64,000 bases of DNA from Marinomonas balearica. GTDB lineage: Bacteria; Pseudomonadota; Gammaproteobacteria; Pseudomonadales; Marinomonadaceae. Below the pieces are notes generated by a model. The model saw only the letters and a list, made by a program, of their open reading frames with translations. It had not been told where the DNA came from and ran no database searches. The position numbers were made by a program, and so were the translations under genes. Every line of letters starts with the position of its first letter. Position 1 is the stretch's first letter. Shown here piece by piece: positions 17,431-26,759 of the stretch. The stretch lies in the NCBI RefSeq assembly GCF_004362145.1, contig NZ_SNXC01000009.1:547823-611822 (forward strand), written 5' to 3'.

Positions 17431-18549
17431 ATGGTCGCAGCAAATGATTCAGTTTCGTTCCTAGGAGTAAAGCAACCTACTACGCGTGTTGGTTTCTTGC
17501 TATTAGATCAATTCACCATGATCGCGTTAGCGTCGTCAATTGGTCCATTGAGAATGGCTAACCAGTTGTCGGGTGAAGAGCTATATACATGGGATGTGAT
17601 ATCCGAGACAGGGGAGGCGGTAGAAGCGAGTGACGGACTCAGCTTGAGTGCGGACTATAGCTTTGAAAACTGCCCTGAATTCGACATGATTATCGTTGCT
17701 GGAGGGCTAAATATCACGCGCTCTTTTACTACCGCGCAGGTGCGTTGGGTGCAGAGAAATGCCAAAAAAGGCATTGTTGTCGGTAGTATTTGCACAGGGG
17801 CGTATATGTTGGCCCACGCCGGATTGCTTGATGGAAACAGCTGTAGCGTTCATTGGGAATGTATGACTGTCCTTCAAGAAAAATTCCCTAAAGTAAATTG
17901 CAATAATCGGTTGTTTACGATCGACAGAAAAAGGGTCTCTTCTTCTGGTGGCAATGCCCCACTCGATATGTTTTTGAATTTGATTGCTAGGGCGCATGGA
18001 GCTAAGTTGTCCAGTGCCGTGTCAGATATGCTTATTTGCGATCGTATACGGTCTGATCAGGAGCAGCAAAGAGTTCCGCTGCGTCAGTACGGGAATGGCG
18101 GTAACTTCAAGCCTAAGCTGGTCGATGTTATCGAATTAATGGAAAATAATTTAGAGGAACCCATCGAGCTTGATGAGCTTGCCAGTTTTGTCAGTGTGTC
18201 TCGCCGTCAACTGGAAAGGATGTTTCATAAGTATTTAGATTGCTCGCCTTCTAAGTATTATCTAAAACTGCGTTTAAATCGTGCTCGCCAATTGCTTAAA
18301 CAGTCTAATATGTCGATCGTCGAAATTTCAGCGGCATGTGGCTTTATATCGACACCACATTTTAGTCGCTGTTATAGAAAGCATTTAGGAAGCTCCCCAA
18401 GAGACGAGAGAAAAATGGCTTGGAGTATCGGGGCGGCAAGTACGGTCAGTATTGCAGGCTCTGAATCTGCGGTTGTTTACGCTGCGCATGCAACGTCTGC
18501 ATTATGTAATGCTCAAGCAGAACCAAGTTATGGTTCCGTTTCAATATAA
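17431..18549 (+). CDS. gbdR: GATase1-like AraC-family activator of betaine catabolism
   Basis: This 372-residue protein has an N-terminal DJ-1/PfpI-like domain (about 18-190, with VGSICTGAYMLAHAGLLDG at 117-135) that senses small molecules, and a C-terminal AraC DNA-binding domain (about 230-330, ELDELASFVSVSRRQLERMF and CGFISTPHFSRCYRKHLG). The nucleophile-like Cys in SICTGAY is present. GbdR in Pseudomonas activates gbcA, gbcB and dimethylglycine genes in response to betaine or dimethylglycine. Its place next to gbcAB supports that role. The last 40 residues are Ala/Ser-rich and look unstructured. Confidence 0.9.
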   Translation: MVAANDSVSFLGVKQPTTRVGFLLLDQFTMIALASSIGPLRMANQLSGEELYTWDVISETGEAVEASDGLSLSADYSFENCPEFDMIIVAGGLNITRSFTTAQVRWVQRNAKKGIVVGSICTGAYMLAHAGLLDGNSCSVHWECMTVLQEKFPKVNCNNRLFTIDRKRVSSSGGNAPLDMFLNLIARAHGAKLSSAVSDMLICDRIRSDQEQQRVPLRQYGNGGNFKPKLVDVIELMENNLEEPIELDELASFVSVSRRQLERMFHKYLDCSPSKYYLKLRLNRARQLLKQSNMSIVEISAACGFISTPHFSRCYRKHLGSSPRDERKMAWSIGAASTVSIAGSESAVVYAAHATSALCNAQAEPSYGSVSI

Positions 18550-18591
18550 CCGTGGTCTAGAGTTAGATAAGTCCACTAAATATAGAACTTA

Positions 18592-18624
18592 GCTGCTGCC
18601 GGTTGTTTTCAACCGAGCAGCGGC
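18592..18624. terminator. GC-rich hairpin between convergent gbdR and M48 genes
   Basis: A 14-bp stem pairs 18592-18605 with 18610-18624, with one bulged A, one G-T pair and a TTTT loop. No T-run follows on either strand, so it is not a textbook intrinsic terminator. It may block transcripts or protect 3' ends. Confidence 0.45.
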
Positions 18625-18649
18625 GAATATAGTGAATTAGTAAGACACT

Positions 18650-19450
18650 CTAGTAGCAATGAGCGTTTTTACCGAGGTTTTTTAAGTTGTTATAGATTGC
18701 TAATGGACTGCTCATAGCAGCATTCAAATCTTGAATACGCGTACTATTTGATGGGTGAGTCGAAAGTAATTCCGGTGTTTTGCTAGAACCTGCTTTACTC
18801 ATGTTTTCCCAAAGCGATACGCTTTCACGGGGATCAAATCCAGCCTTTGCCATTAGCTCTAGACCAATAAAATCTGCTTCCGATTCGTGGACCCTACTAA
18901 ACGGAAGAATGATCCCTACTTGAGCTCCAATCCCGAGACCTTGAAAGATGGCTTTCTTCTCTGGCGTTTCTTCGCCGCTTATTTGATAGCCTATTGCAAG
19001 AGCTTGGCTCGTTGCTAATTGTGTAGAGACCCGTTCGTTGCCATGCCTTGCAAGGACATGACCTACTTCGTGCCCCATCACAGCAGCAAGTTGAGATTGA
19101 TTTTGAGCGACGTTTAATAACCCTGTATATACCCCGATTTTATTGCCGGGAAGTGCAAAGGCATTTACCTGTTCGCTGTCGAAGACACGAACTTCCCATT
19201 CTTGAGAGCGGTATTTTTCAGGTAAGACGGCAATAATTCTATCAGCAATACATTGGACGTTTTTTGATGTTTGGGTGTTGTTCGTCTCTGGAATCTCTTC
19301 TTTCATCTGATTAAAAGAGGCAACGCCCATTTCGTTTAACTTTGAGTCCGGAAGCAATACGAATTGAGTTCTTCCTGTGGGAGATGAGCTGCATGCAGTA
19401 ACTAATGTCGCAATAGCAAGTGTGTAAGTAAACGGTGTAATGGCTTTCAT
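18650..19450 (-). CDS. M48-family zinc metalloprotease, lipoprotein
   Basis: This 266-residue protein has a signal peptide ending in a lipobox (LVTAC, Cys20). The zinc-binding HEVGH motif is at residues 127-131 and the third ligand region SRVHESEAD near 185. It resembles the small periplasmic M48 peptidases such as LoiP/YcaL, which cut damaged or misassembled outer membrane proteins. It lacks the TPR part of BepA, which is about twice as long. It is convergent with gbdR and separated from the DUF2750 gene by 165 bases, so it is probably its own unit. Confidence 0.9.
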   Translation of the reverse strand: MKAITPFTYTLAIATLVTACSSSPTGRTQFVLLPDSKLNEMGVASFNQMKEEIPETNNTQTSKNVQCIADRIIAVLPEKYRSQEWEVRVFDSEQVNAFALPGNKIGVYTGLLNVAQNQSQLAAVMGHEVGHVLARHGNERVSTQLATSQALAIGYQISGEETPEKKAIFQGLGIGAQVGIILPFSRVHESEADFIGLELMAKAGFDPRESVSLWENMSKAGSSKTPELLSTHPSNSTRIQDLNAAMSSPLAIYNNLKNLGKNAHCY

Positions 19451-19615
19451 TGGGGTTCCCGTTCTTATCGATGGATGTATATTTTTGGATTGAATATAGG
19501 AATTTTAATATTTACTTTTTTAACAGCATAAAATAGAGAAGAGATGGAAAAAGTCGGTGAGGTATAATCTATTATACGTACCGACTTCTGAGGTCGTAAA
19601 TGCTATTTTACAGGG

Positions 19616-19975
19616 CTAAGAAAGTTCGCCTGATAATTCAGCGGCACTAACGGTAATGCACTCACCTGCTAAATTCGGGCATACACCGACCTTGTATTGA
19701 TCGTTAGCCATTCCAGGTAGCCATTTTGAAATCCACGCATCTGATGTGATCTCAAGCGCTTCGAACCCTTCATACTCTTCGTTTAACCAGTGTTCAGCTT
19801 GTTCTTTAGTCAACCAAATTGGAAGAATGTTTTCACCCGAGATTGGGATGATCAAGCATCCTTCCGCGTCAGCTAAAGCGTAAATACTCTGATTTTGTTT
19901 AACAGCACTAATGGCTTGTTCGTAACGTGTTTGGCTTGGCAGTCCAAAAAAATTCATTATTTCGTCGTTTGGCAT
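19616..19975 (-). CDS. DUF2750 domain protein
   Basis: This 119-residue soluble protein covers a whole DUF2750 domain. It begins with RYEQAISAVKQNQSIYAL and contains the family-typical LPIWLTKEQAEHWL and acidic stretches. The function of the family is unknown. It starts 25 bases after the stop of the adenine-deaminase-type gene on the same strand, so it may be co-transcribed with it. No signal peptide or membrane segment is seen. Confidence 0.8.
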   Translation of the reverse strand: MPNDEIMNFFGLPSQTRYEQAISAVKQNQSIYALADAEGCLIIPISGENILPIWLTKEQAEHWLNEEYEGFEALEITSDAWISKWLPGMANDQYKVGVCPNLAGECITVSAAELSGELS

Positions 19976-20000
19976 TGTTTAACTGCTTTGTAATTTGTGA

Positions 20001-21023
20001 TTAAGCACTTTCAAACAAATTTTTAATTGTCATCAAGTGTTTTGATTTTTGCTCGCTGTTTAGCCAGCTACCGTTAAAAGAGTTGCAAGCAAGAGTATAC
20101 AGCTCAATTTTTGATATACCACTGCCTTGAATTAATGCCGTGTAATTGTCATTCATGTATCCACCAAAGTAAGCTGGATCATCTGAATTTACAGTGGCGT
20201 TTAATCCGAATTTTAACATGGTTCTAATCGGGTGATTTTTCATGTCGGAAACGACGCAAAGCTTAAGGTTGGACAGCGGGCAAACTGTGAGCGTCAGTCC
20301 GCGACTTTTTATTGCTGCGATTAAATCTGCTTCTTCAAGCGCACGGTTTCCGTGATCAATTCGATCAACCTTGATCGTGTCAATGGCCTGCCAAACGTAT
20401 TCTGGTGGCCCTTCTTCTCCTGCATGTGCGGTGACTGCTAACCCTAATTTTTTGCATTCTTCAAATACATTCTTAAAGTTAAGAGGAGGGTTTCCAACTT
20501 CTGAACTGTCTAGACCCACTCCATCAATCCAGTCCAAATAGGGCTTCGCTTGTTCAAGTGTTTTGAATGCGTCTTCCTCTGAAAGATGGCGTAAAAAGGA
20601 CATGATGAGCTTGAACGTCATACCGAATTTCGATTCGCCGTCCTTTAAAGCTCGATAGATGCCGTTAATCTGAGTTTCAAAGCTAACGTTTCGAGAGGTG
20701 TGGCCTTGTGGGTCAAAAAATATTTCGACATGAACCACATTGTCTCGATGTACTCGTTCCAGATAGGCCATTGTCAGATCGTAAAAATCCTGCTCTTTCA
20801 AAAGAACCGACATTCCTTGGTAATACAGATCAAGAAAGTCTTGAAGGTTTTCAAACTGGTATGCAGACTTTAGTTCTTCAACCGTTTGGTACTTGAGGGG
20901 GACACTGTTTCGCTTAGCGATAGAGAACATCAGCTCTGGCTCAAATGTTCCTTCTATATGAAGATGAAGCTCTGTTTTTGGCATCTCATGTGCCAGTGCA
21001 AGAAGGGAATGGGTGGTCGTCAT
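20001..21023 (-). CDS. Adenosine/adenine deaminase family protein, likely adenine deaminase
   Basis: This 340-residue metal-dependent amidohydrolase has the zinc motif HLH (His20, His22), the catalytic VTAHAGEEGP stretch near 200 and NSDDPAYF near 280. At the substrate-specificity loop it reads GLDSSEVGNPP, the form I associate with adenine deaminases of the Aah1/PA0148 group rather than true adenosine deaminases, which carry a GDE-type sequence there. It would turn adenine into hypoxanthine plus ammonia in the cytoplasm. Its ATG overlaps the xdhC stop by one base, and a purine-type ABC transporter lies just upstream, which fits a purine role. Confidence 0.85.
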   Translation of the reverse strand: MTTTHSLLALAHEMPKTELHLHIEGTFEPELMFSIAKRNSVPLKYQTVEELKSAYQFENLQDFLDLYYQGMSVLLKEQDFYDLTMAYLERVHRDNVVHVEIFFDPQGHTSRNVSFETQINGIYRALKDGESKFGMTFKLIMSFLRHLSEEDAFKTLEQAKPYLDWIDGVGLDSSEVGNPPLNFKNVFEECKKLGLAVTAHAGEEGPPEYVWQAIDTIKVDRIDHGNRALEEADLIAAIKSRGLTLTVCPLSNLKLCVVSDMKNHPIRTMLKFGLNATVNSDDPAYFGGYMNDNYTALIQGSGISKIELYTLACNSFNGSWLNSEQKSKHLMTIKNLFESA

Positions 21024-21880
21024 TATTTGGCCTCCATTTGAGAGTGTAATTTGTGTTCGCTTTCTATGGGTTCTGACTGATTGGACACTGACAGATTCGA
21101 TACTGAAGAGTTTTTAGGGGATGTTGCTTTTAGAATATTAGCGATGATGGAGATCGCTATTTCTCCAGGCTGCTTAGAGATAATGTCAGGTTCTCCTACA
21201 GGGCATTGCATCTGATTAATTTGTTGATTGGAGAACCCTTTTGCTTTTAAACGGTGCTTAAAGCGAGCACTTTTGGTTTTCGATCCAATGACACCTAAAA
21301 ATGCAACGTCATTTCTTTTGAGGATATTTTCAACAAGTTCTAAATCAAGTTGGTGATTATGGGTTAAGACTAAATAGTAAGTCTCGGGTGGCATATCTGG
21401 AATGGCGTCAACGGGGAATTCGTAAGGTTTCTTGACTGTGTTTTTTGGGATATATTCTGGGAATTCATCTGTTCGGCTGTCTACCCAGCTTATGCTTGCA
21501 GGGATGTTTTCTAAACAATGAACGACTGCCTTTCCAACATGGCCTGCTCCAAAAATCGCGATATGGCGCATATTTTGTAACACGCTTTCATAAAGCACAG
21601 TAACAAAGCCTCCACAGCATTGCCCTAGTGTCGCGCCTAACGGAAAGTCTTCCGTAGAGGTTCCATCGACATTATCTGCCAGCTTTGCTCGCGCATGTGC
21701 AATGGCTTTGTATTCCAAGTGTCCGCCGCCGATGGTGCCGAACAAGCCCTGTTGGCTCACAAGCATCCGAGCGCCTTTTTCTCGAGGAGTCGACCCTTTA
21801 ATATCAAGCACAGATACCATAATGAAACTGATACCCGATGCTTCAAGTCTTGCGGCTTCTTGAATCCAATCTGTATTCAT
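21023..21880 (-). CDS. xdhC: Xanthine dehydrogenase accessory protein XdhC
   Basis: This 285-residue protein has the XdhC/CoxI N-terminal domain (SVLDIKGSTPREKGARMLV and GTIGGGHLEYKAIA at about 22-62) and a C-terminal Rossmann domain (IAIFGAGHVGKAVV near 110). XdhC binds and sulfurates molybdenum cofactor and inserts it into xanthine dehydrogenase. The structural genes xdhA and xdhB are not in the window. It overlaps the adenine-deaminase-type gene by one base. The C-terminal tail after about 255 is rich in Ser and Asn and looks disordered. Confidence 0.9.
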   Translation of the reverse strand: MNTDWIQEAARLEASGISFIMVSVLDIKGSTPREKGARMLVSQQGLFGTIGGGHLEYKAIAHARAKLADNVDGTSTEDFPLGATLGQCCGGFVTVLYESVLQNMRHIAIFGAGHVGKAVVHCLENIPASISWVDSRTDEFPEYIPKNTVKKPYEFPVDAIPDMPPETYYLVLTHNHQLDLELVENILKRNDVAFLGVIGSKTKSARFKHRLKAKGFSNQQINQMQCPVGEPDIISKQPGEIAISIIANILKATSPKNSSVSNLSVSNQSEPIESEHKLHSQMEAK

Positions 21881-21990
21881 GAACTCTCTCTATGTTTGGC
21901 TAGAGCTACTTTATAAAAAGCACTTGGCGGGGCGATATGGCGGGAGCTAAATGCAAATTTATAAAAGAGTCTAGTATGAGCTTTGATGAT

Positions 21991-22030
21991 AGTAAAAAGT
22001 AGCAACAGCATAAGGTGCTGTTGCTACTTT
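21991..22030 (-). terminator. Intrinsic terminator after the BMP-family gene
   Basis: A 15-bp stem pairs 21996-22010 with 22016-22030 around a 5-base loop. Read on the minus strand the second arm runs into five T. It lies about 35 bases past the stop of the solute-binding protein gene, so the transporter transcript probably ends before xdhC. Confidence 0.8.
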
Positions 22031-22065
22031 ACTTATTACTAATAATAAGCCATCAACCGTTCGAA

Positions 22066-23133
22066 CTAGCGAGGTACTTCGTCAGTGATGCCTTCAACAT
22101 ACCAGTTGACCTGTGCTAGCTCTGCATCTGTCAAAGTGTGGCCTGCAGGAACAACTAGGTTGCCTTTGTTGTCCGTAATTGGACCAGTAAAGGGGTGGAA
22201 CTCACCAGAGTTGATCTTTTCGTAAGTTGCGTCGATTTTTGCACGAATGTCTTTTGGAAGGTTGTCGTTAATAGACGCCAAAGAAAGCATGTCGTCTTGG
22301 AAACCACCCCAAAAATCAGTAGGTTTGTAGGTTCCATCCATCACCGCTTTTGCGGTCTTGATGTAGTATGGAGCCCAATCGTCGCGTACAGAGAATACAT
22401 GTGCTTCTGGTGCAAATTTACTTTGGTCAGATGCTTGACCAATTGCGCGAATGCCGCGTTTTTCTGCTGCGATTAATGGAGCTGGGCTGTCTGTATGCTG
22501 AAGCATTACATCTACGCCCTGATCCATAAGCGCATTCGCTGCGTCAGTTTCTTTACCTGGATCATACCAAGAGTTAACCCAAACAATTTTAATTTTCACA
22601 TCTGGGTTTACGCTCTTAGCAGCCATGTAAGTCGCATCGATATCACGAATTACTTCTGGAATAGGGAAAGAGCCGATGTAACCAATAGTGTTGGTTTTCG
22701 TTAATAAGCCTGCAGCTATACCAGATACATAACGACCTTCATAAGTACGAAGAACGTATGTTCCCATATTCTTAGAGCGTTTGTACCCAGTAGCGTGTTC
22801 AAACGTTGTCTTAGGGAAGCGCTTAGCTACTTTTAAAGTTGGGTTCATGTAGCCAAATGACGTCGTAAAGATTAGGTCATTACCAGATTTAGCTAATTGA
22901 GTGATGACACGTTCAGCATCGGCACCTTCAGGAACGCTTTCAACGTAGGTTGTTTCTACTTTTCCATCGAAATATTTTTCCATTTCTTGGCGGCCACGAT
23001 CGTGCTCGTAACTCCAACCCAAATCACCTACAGGGCCGACGTATACAAATCCAACTTTAAACGGATCTTCTGCATGCGCGGTGCCTAGCCCCGCGAGCAA
23101 CCCTACACCCACAAGTAAACTTTTCAGTTTCAT
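22066..23133 (-). CDS. BMP-family ABC transporter solute-binding protein (purine/nucleoside uptake)
   Basis: This 355-residue periplasmic protein has a cleavable signal peptide (cut after AHA, about residue 21) and no lipobox. The BMP/PnrA-like domain starts at FKVGFVYVGPVGDLGW and includes the ligand-site stretch LIFTTSFGYMNP near 86 and GRYVSGIAAGLL near 132. Relatives bind nucleosides or purine bases. The gene is last in the transporter cluster, 67 bases after the second permease gene, and has its own terminator. The adjacent xdhC and adenine deaminase suggest a purine-base ligand. Confidence 0.9.
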   Translation of the reverse strand: MKLKSLLVGVGLLAGLGTAHAEDPFKVGFVYVGPVGDLGWSYEHDRGRQEMEKYFDGKVETTYVESVPEGADAERVITQLAKSGNDLIFTTSFGYMNPTLKVAKRFPKTTFEHATGYKRSKNMGTYVLRTYEGRYVSGIAAGLLTKTNTIGYIGSFPIPEVIRDIDATYMAAKSVNPDVKIKIVWVNSWYDPGKETDAANALMDQGVDVMLQHTDSPAPLIAAEKRGIRAIGQASDQSKFAPEAHVFSVRDDWAPYYIKTAKAVMDGTYKPTDFWGGFQDDMLSLASINDNLPKDIRAKIDATYEKINSGEFHPFTGPITDNKGNLVVPAGHTLTDAELAQVNWYVEGITDEVPR

Positions 23134-23200
23134 TTCGTACTCCTCTTGTGCCTATTGGCTTTTACTTTAAAACTATAAATGTAATTGAAATGTGTCGTTA

Positions 23201-24133
23201 TTATGCCATCTGTCTTGGGTCAAACGGCTTGCCCAGTGAACGTGGGGCTAATAACTTTTCTTTAAATTGATCTGCACTGATAATCACCATTACAACGACG
23301 GTCGCAACGTACGGCAACATCGCGAGCAGGTTCGGTGAAATAGACCATCCCATCCCTTGTAGAACAAGGTGCATAATGCTTGCCAAACCAAATAGGTACG
23401 CACCTAACATAATATTACCTATTCTCCAGGAAGCGAATACAACTAATGCAAGTGCAATCCAGCCTCTGCCAGAAGTCATGTTTTCGACCCACATAGGCGT
23501 ATAAGACAAAGACATATACGCGCCAGCTAACCCCGCCATAGCACCTCCAAACATAATGGCGAAATAGCGTATGCTCAATACTTTAATGCCAATTGCATTG
23601 GCGGCATGTGGGTTTTCTCCGACAGCTCGAAGGGTCAAGCCAAGTCGTGTTTTATTTGCAATGAAGGCTAACGCTGCGGCAACCACAAACGAAATGTAGA
23701 CAAGCAAATCGTGTGTAAACAAAATTTTGCCAATCACAGGGATATCAGATAACACTGGAATGATAATAGGTTGGAAGCCTTGAAGAGTCTCGCCGATTAC
23801 GCCAGAGCCGATAAATGCGCTTAAACCTGTACCAAATATGGTTAAGGCTAACCCCGTAGCAACTTGGTTGGCGCCTAAATGTAACACCAAGAAGCCAAAT
23901 ATCAAGCTCATCAGTGCGCCCATCGCCATTGCTGCGAAAACGGCCAGCCCTAAGTTACCGGTTGCAAACGCGCTCATGAATCCCACTACGGCACCCATTA
24001 GCATCATGCCTTCTTGTCCGAGGTTTAATACACCGGATTTTTCGCAGATAACTTCACCAAGTGCGATTAACAGAAGAGGTGTCCCGGTTTTTATCGTTGC
24101 AAATAATATTTGTGTAATTAAATCGATGTCCAT
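23201..24133 (-). CDS. ABC transporter permease (nucleoside/purine type), second subunit
   Basis: This 310-residue inner membrane protein has about eight to nine hydrophobic segments. The stretch LGEVICEKSGVLNLGQEGMMLMGA near 25-48 is the hallmark of the branched-chain-type permease of BMP/nucleoside transporters (YufQ-like), and GENPHAANAIGI near 175 is the coupling loop that contacts the ATPase. It is paired with the permease encoded at 24142, eight bases upstream. Confidence 0.9.
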   Translation of the reverse strand: MDIDLITQILFATIKTGTPLLLIALGEVICEKSGVLNLGQEGMMLMGAVVGFMSAFATGNLGLAVFAAMAMGALMSLIFGFLVLHLGANQVATGLALTIFGTGLSAFIGSGVIGETLQGFQPIIIPVLSDIPVIGKILFTHDLLVYISFVVAAALAFIANKTRLGLTLRAVGENPHAANAIGIKVLSIRYFAIMFGGAMAGLAGAYMSLSYTPMWVENMTSGRGWIALALVVFASWRIGNIMLGAYLFGLASIMHLVLQGMGWSISPNLLAMLPYVATVVVMVIISADQFKEKLLAPRSLGKPFDPRQMA

Positions 24134-24141
24134 CTGGTTAC

Positions 24142-25209
24142 CTATACGTTTGCGTCTTTATTTAGAATGATGCGATAGCGAATAAAGAAGTCACACGCTA
24201 GCAGGAAAAATAGCAAAATACCTTGGAACATGCCTACAACCGCGGTTGGTATGGACATTTCTATTTGCGCAAGGTCGCCACCCATATACAGCACAGCAAG
24301 AAAAATAGAGGCAGCAATAGCACCAATCGGGTGCAAGCGCCCAAGGTAAGCGACGATGATTGCAGCATAGCCATATCCAGGAGAAACAACTGGAACGAGC
24401 TGACCAATCGGGCCGATTACTTCAGCGACACCTGCTAAACCTGCTAATGCTCCTGCAAAAAGCATCACGAACCAGGTTATTTTATTTGCCGAAAAGCCTG
24501 CGTATTTGGCAGCTGGGGCATCTGATCCGAAGACACGTATTTGAAAGCCTAGGTGCGTTTTCGAAAGAATAACCCATGCGGCGATACCGGCCAAAATTGC
24601 AATGACTACGCCCCAATGTGCTCGACCGCTTTCAATTAACGTGGGTAAAAGCGTCGCGTCGGAAAACATGGCAGATTCGGGAAATCCGAAACCATCAGGG
24701 TCTCTTAGTGGGCCATGTACGGCCCAAACTAATAAATACAAAGCAATGTAGTTAAACATGATTGTTGTAAGTATTAAGTTAGAGTTAAATTTAATTTTAA
24801 GGAATGTTGGCAAAGCCGCCCAGAACATGCCTGATACAATGCCTGCTAAGAGTGTTATAGGGAGAGCTAGTGAAGAATCAGAATCAACAAATAGGAGGCC
24901 AACAGCACTTCCGCCTAGAGCGCCAGCAAGAAGTTGACCTTCAGCGCCGATATTCCAAAGATTTGCTCGATAACAAAGTGACAAACCTACAGCGCAAAGC
25001 AGTAATGGGCCCATCTTCACAAGCATTTCGCCTACATTGTATGCGTCGCTAAGAGGCATAATGAGCAATACGTGGAGTGCTTGGATTGGGTCTTTATCCA
25101 GAATGATAAACAGGATAGAGCCAAATATAAGGGTTAAAGCGATAGCGATAATAGGTGACGCAAACTGCATTAGTGTGCTGCTGTCTGTTCTAGCTTGAAC
25201 TTGAATCAC
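24142..25209 (-). CDS. ABC transporter permease (nucleoside/purine type), first subunit
   Basis: This 355-residue inner membrane protein has about ten hydrophobic segments. The conserved stretch LCYRANLWNIGAEGQLLAGALGG near 80 and the coupling loop GSDAPAAKYAGFS near 228 are typical of YufP-like permeases. Translation starts at a GTG that overlaps the ATPase stop by four bases (GTGA), which indicates translational coupling. It forms a heterodimeric channel with the next gene product. Confidence 0.9.
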   Translation of the reverse strand: MIQVQARTDSSTLMQFASPIIAIALTLIFGSILFIILDKDPIQALHVLLIMPLSDAYNVGEMLVKMGPLLLCAVGLSLCYRANLWNIGAEGQLLAGALGGSAVGLLFVDSDSSLALPITLLAGIVSGMFWAALPTFLKIKFNSNLILTTIMFNYIALYLLVWAVHGPLRDPDGFGFPESAMFSDATLLPTLIESGRAHWGVVIAILAGIAAWVILSKTHLGFQIRVFGSDAPAAKYAGFSANKITWFVMLFAGALAGLAGVAEVIGPIGQLVPVVSPGYGYAAIIVAYLGRLHPIGAIAASIFLAVLYMGGDLAQIEMSIPTAVVGMFQGILLFFLLACDFFIRYRIILNKDANV

Positions 25210-26759
25210 GCGGCAGTCTCCTGATTGGTGTCATGCGTGTTTGTGTTAATGAATGTACCAGCCATCCATTCTCCTATCTGATCAATAGAAGTCTTCTCGG
25301 TATGAACCGTTGGAGATAAGTGTCCATCACAGATGGCAGCCATGCGGTCTGCTAAAAGGAATAGCTCATCAATGTCTTCTGAAATAAGCAAGATAGCCGC
25401 ACCTTGATCACGTAATGCCAAAAGCGCTTGATGTATTGCTAAGGCAGCACCCACATCGACACCCCAAGTTGGATGAGCGCATATAAGTACTTTAGGGTTT
25501 TGGCCAATTTCACGGCCCATGATGAACTTTTGTAAGTTGCCGCCACTTAGGCTCTTCGCGTGTGAAAATTCGCCATGACATTTTACTTTGAACTGATCGA
25601 TAATGGATTTGGCGTATTGCTTTACCGCTTTCCATTCGACCCAGCCATTTTTTACAAACCCTACTTTATGGGTGAGAAGGGTGTTTTCCGCTAGGCTCAT
25701 GTCTGGAACGGCACCGCGCCCTAGACGCTCTTCTGGAACATAAGCCATGCCTAGGCTACGTCTTGTTCCGGCTCCAAGCGAACTGATGTCTTTTCCATCA
25801 AGCCACATGACATTTTTAAGTTTTCGACCATCTTCGCCGCTTATTGCTGCCATTAATTCGTCTTGGCCGTTACCAGCGACGCCTGCAACACCCAAAATTT
25901 CTCCTTTTTTAAGTTCGAAGGAAATGTGTTTTAGGCTCGTACCGAAGGGCTGTTTGCTGTCTAGAGTTAGATCTTCTGCTTTAAAAAGCGTTTCTGTTCC
26001 TATTTTCTTTGAATAGCCTGCATCTTGTTCAGCAAGGTCGCCTACCATCATTTTTGCAATTGATGCAGGTGTTTCGATTCTTGGGTCGCACGTATCAATG
26101 GCTTTACCGCCACGTAAAATGGTAGCGCTATGGCAAATTTCAGTGACTTCATGAAGCTTGTGACTGATAAACATTATGCTACAGCCTTCGGATGAAAGCC
26201 TTCTAAGTACGTCAAACAGTCCTGCTACTTCTTGCGGTGTTAGAACGGAGGTCGGTTCGTCTAGGATAAGCAGTTTTACATCTTGCACTAAGCAACGCAT
26301 AATTTCGACGCGTTGGCGTTCGCCAATAGACAAAGTGTGCACCAATCGATCTGGGTCTACATTTAAACCGTACGCTTTGGAGAGTGTGCTGATTTTACTT
26401 CCCAAGTGGCCTATTGTTTCTAATTGCGCTTTACTTAAACACAATTCTATATTTTGACTTACGGTAAGTGTTTCAAACAAAGAAAAATGCTGAAAAACCA
26501 TCCCGATGCCTAATTCACGCGCAATAGCGGGAGATTTTATCTCTACTTCTTTGCCGTCCCACATAAACTGGCCTGAGTTTGGCGCAACCACTCCATAGAT
26601 GCTTTTTACTAAGGTGCTCTTTCCTGCACCGTTTTCTCCCAACAATGCGTGTATCTCACCTGGAGACAGTTGCATTGATATGCGGTCGTTTGCTAGACAG
26701 CCCGGATATTGTTTGGTGATGTTTAGCAATTCTAAACGGGGCGTTGAGGTTGTATTCAA
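25206..26759 (-). CDS. ABC transporter ATP-binding protein with two NBDs (nucleoside/purine uptake)
   Basis: This 517-residue cytoplasmic protein is made of two ATPase domains. The first has Walker A GENGAGKST near 43, signature LSIGERQRVEI near 142 and a Walker B LLILDEPTS. The second has a degenerate P-loop (GVAGNGQDE near 290) and signature LSGGNLQKFIMGREI near 408. This is usual for the YufO/RbsA-like group, where only one site hydrolyses well. The start is a TTG preceded by GGTGA; no ATG exists near the conserved N-terminus. It is the first gene of the transporter operon. Confidence 0.9.
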   Translation of the reverse strand: MNTTSTPRLELLNITKQYPGCLANDRISMQLSPGEIHALLGENGAGKSTLVKSIYGVVAPNSGQFMWDGKEVEIKSPAIARELGIGMVFQHFSLFETLTVSQNIELCLSKAQLETIGHLGSKISTLSKAYGLNVDPDRLVHTLSIGERQRVEIMRCLVQDVKLLILDEPTSVLTPQEVAGLFDVLRRLSSEGCSIMFISHKLHEVTEICHSATILRGGKAIDTCDPRIETPASIAKMMVGDLAEQDAGYSKKIGTETLFKAEDLTLDSKQPFGTSLKHISFELKKGEILGVAGVAGNGQDELMAAISGEDGRKLKNVMWLDGKDISSLGAGTRRSLGMAYVPEERLGRGAVPDMSLAENTLLTHKVGFVKNGWVEWKAVKQYAKSIIDQFKVKCHGEFSHAKSLSGGNLQKFIMGREIGQNPKVLICAHPTWGVDVGAALAIHQALLALRDQGAAILLISEDIDELFLLADRMAAICDGHLSPTVHTEKTSIDQIGEWMAGTFINTNTHDTNQETAA

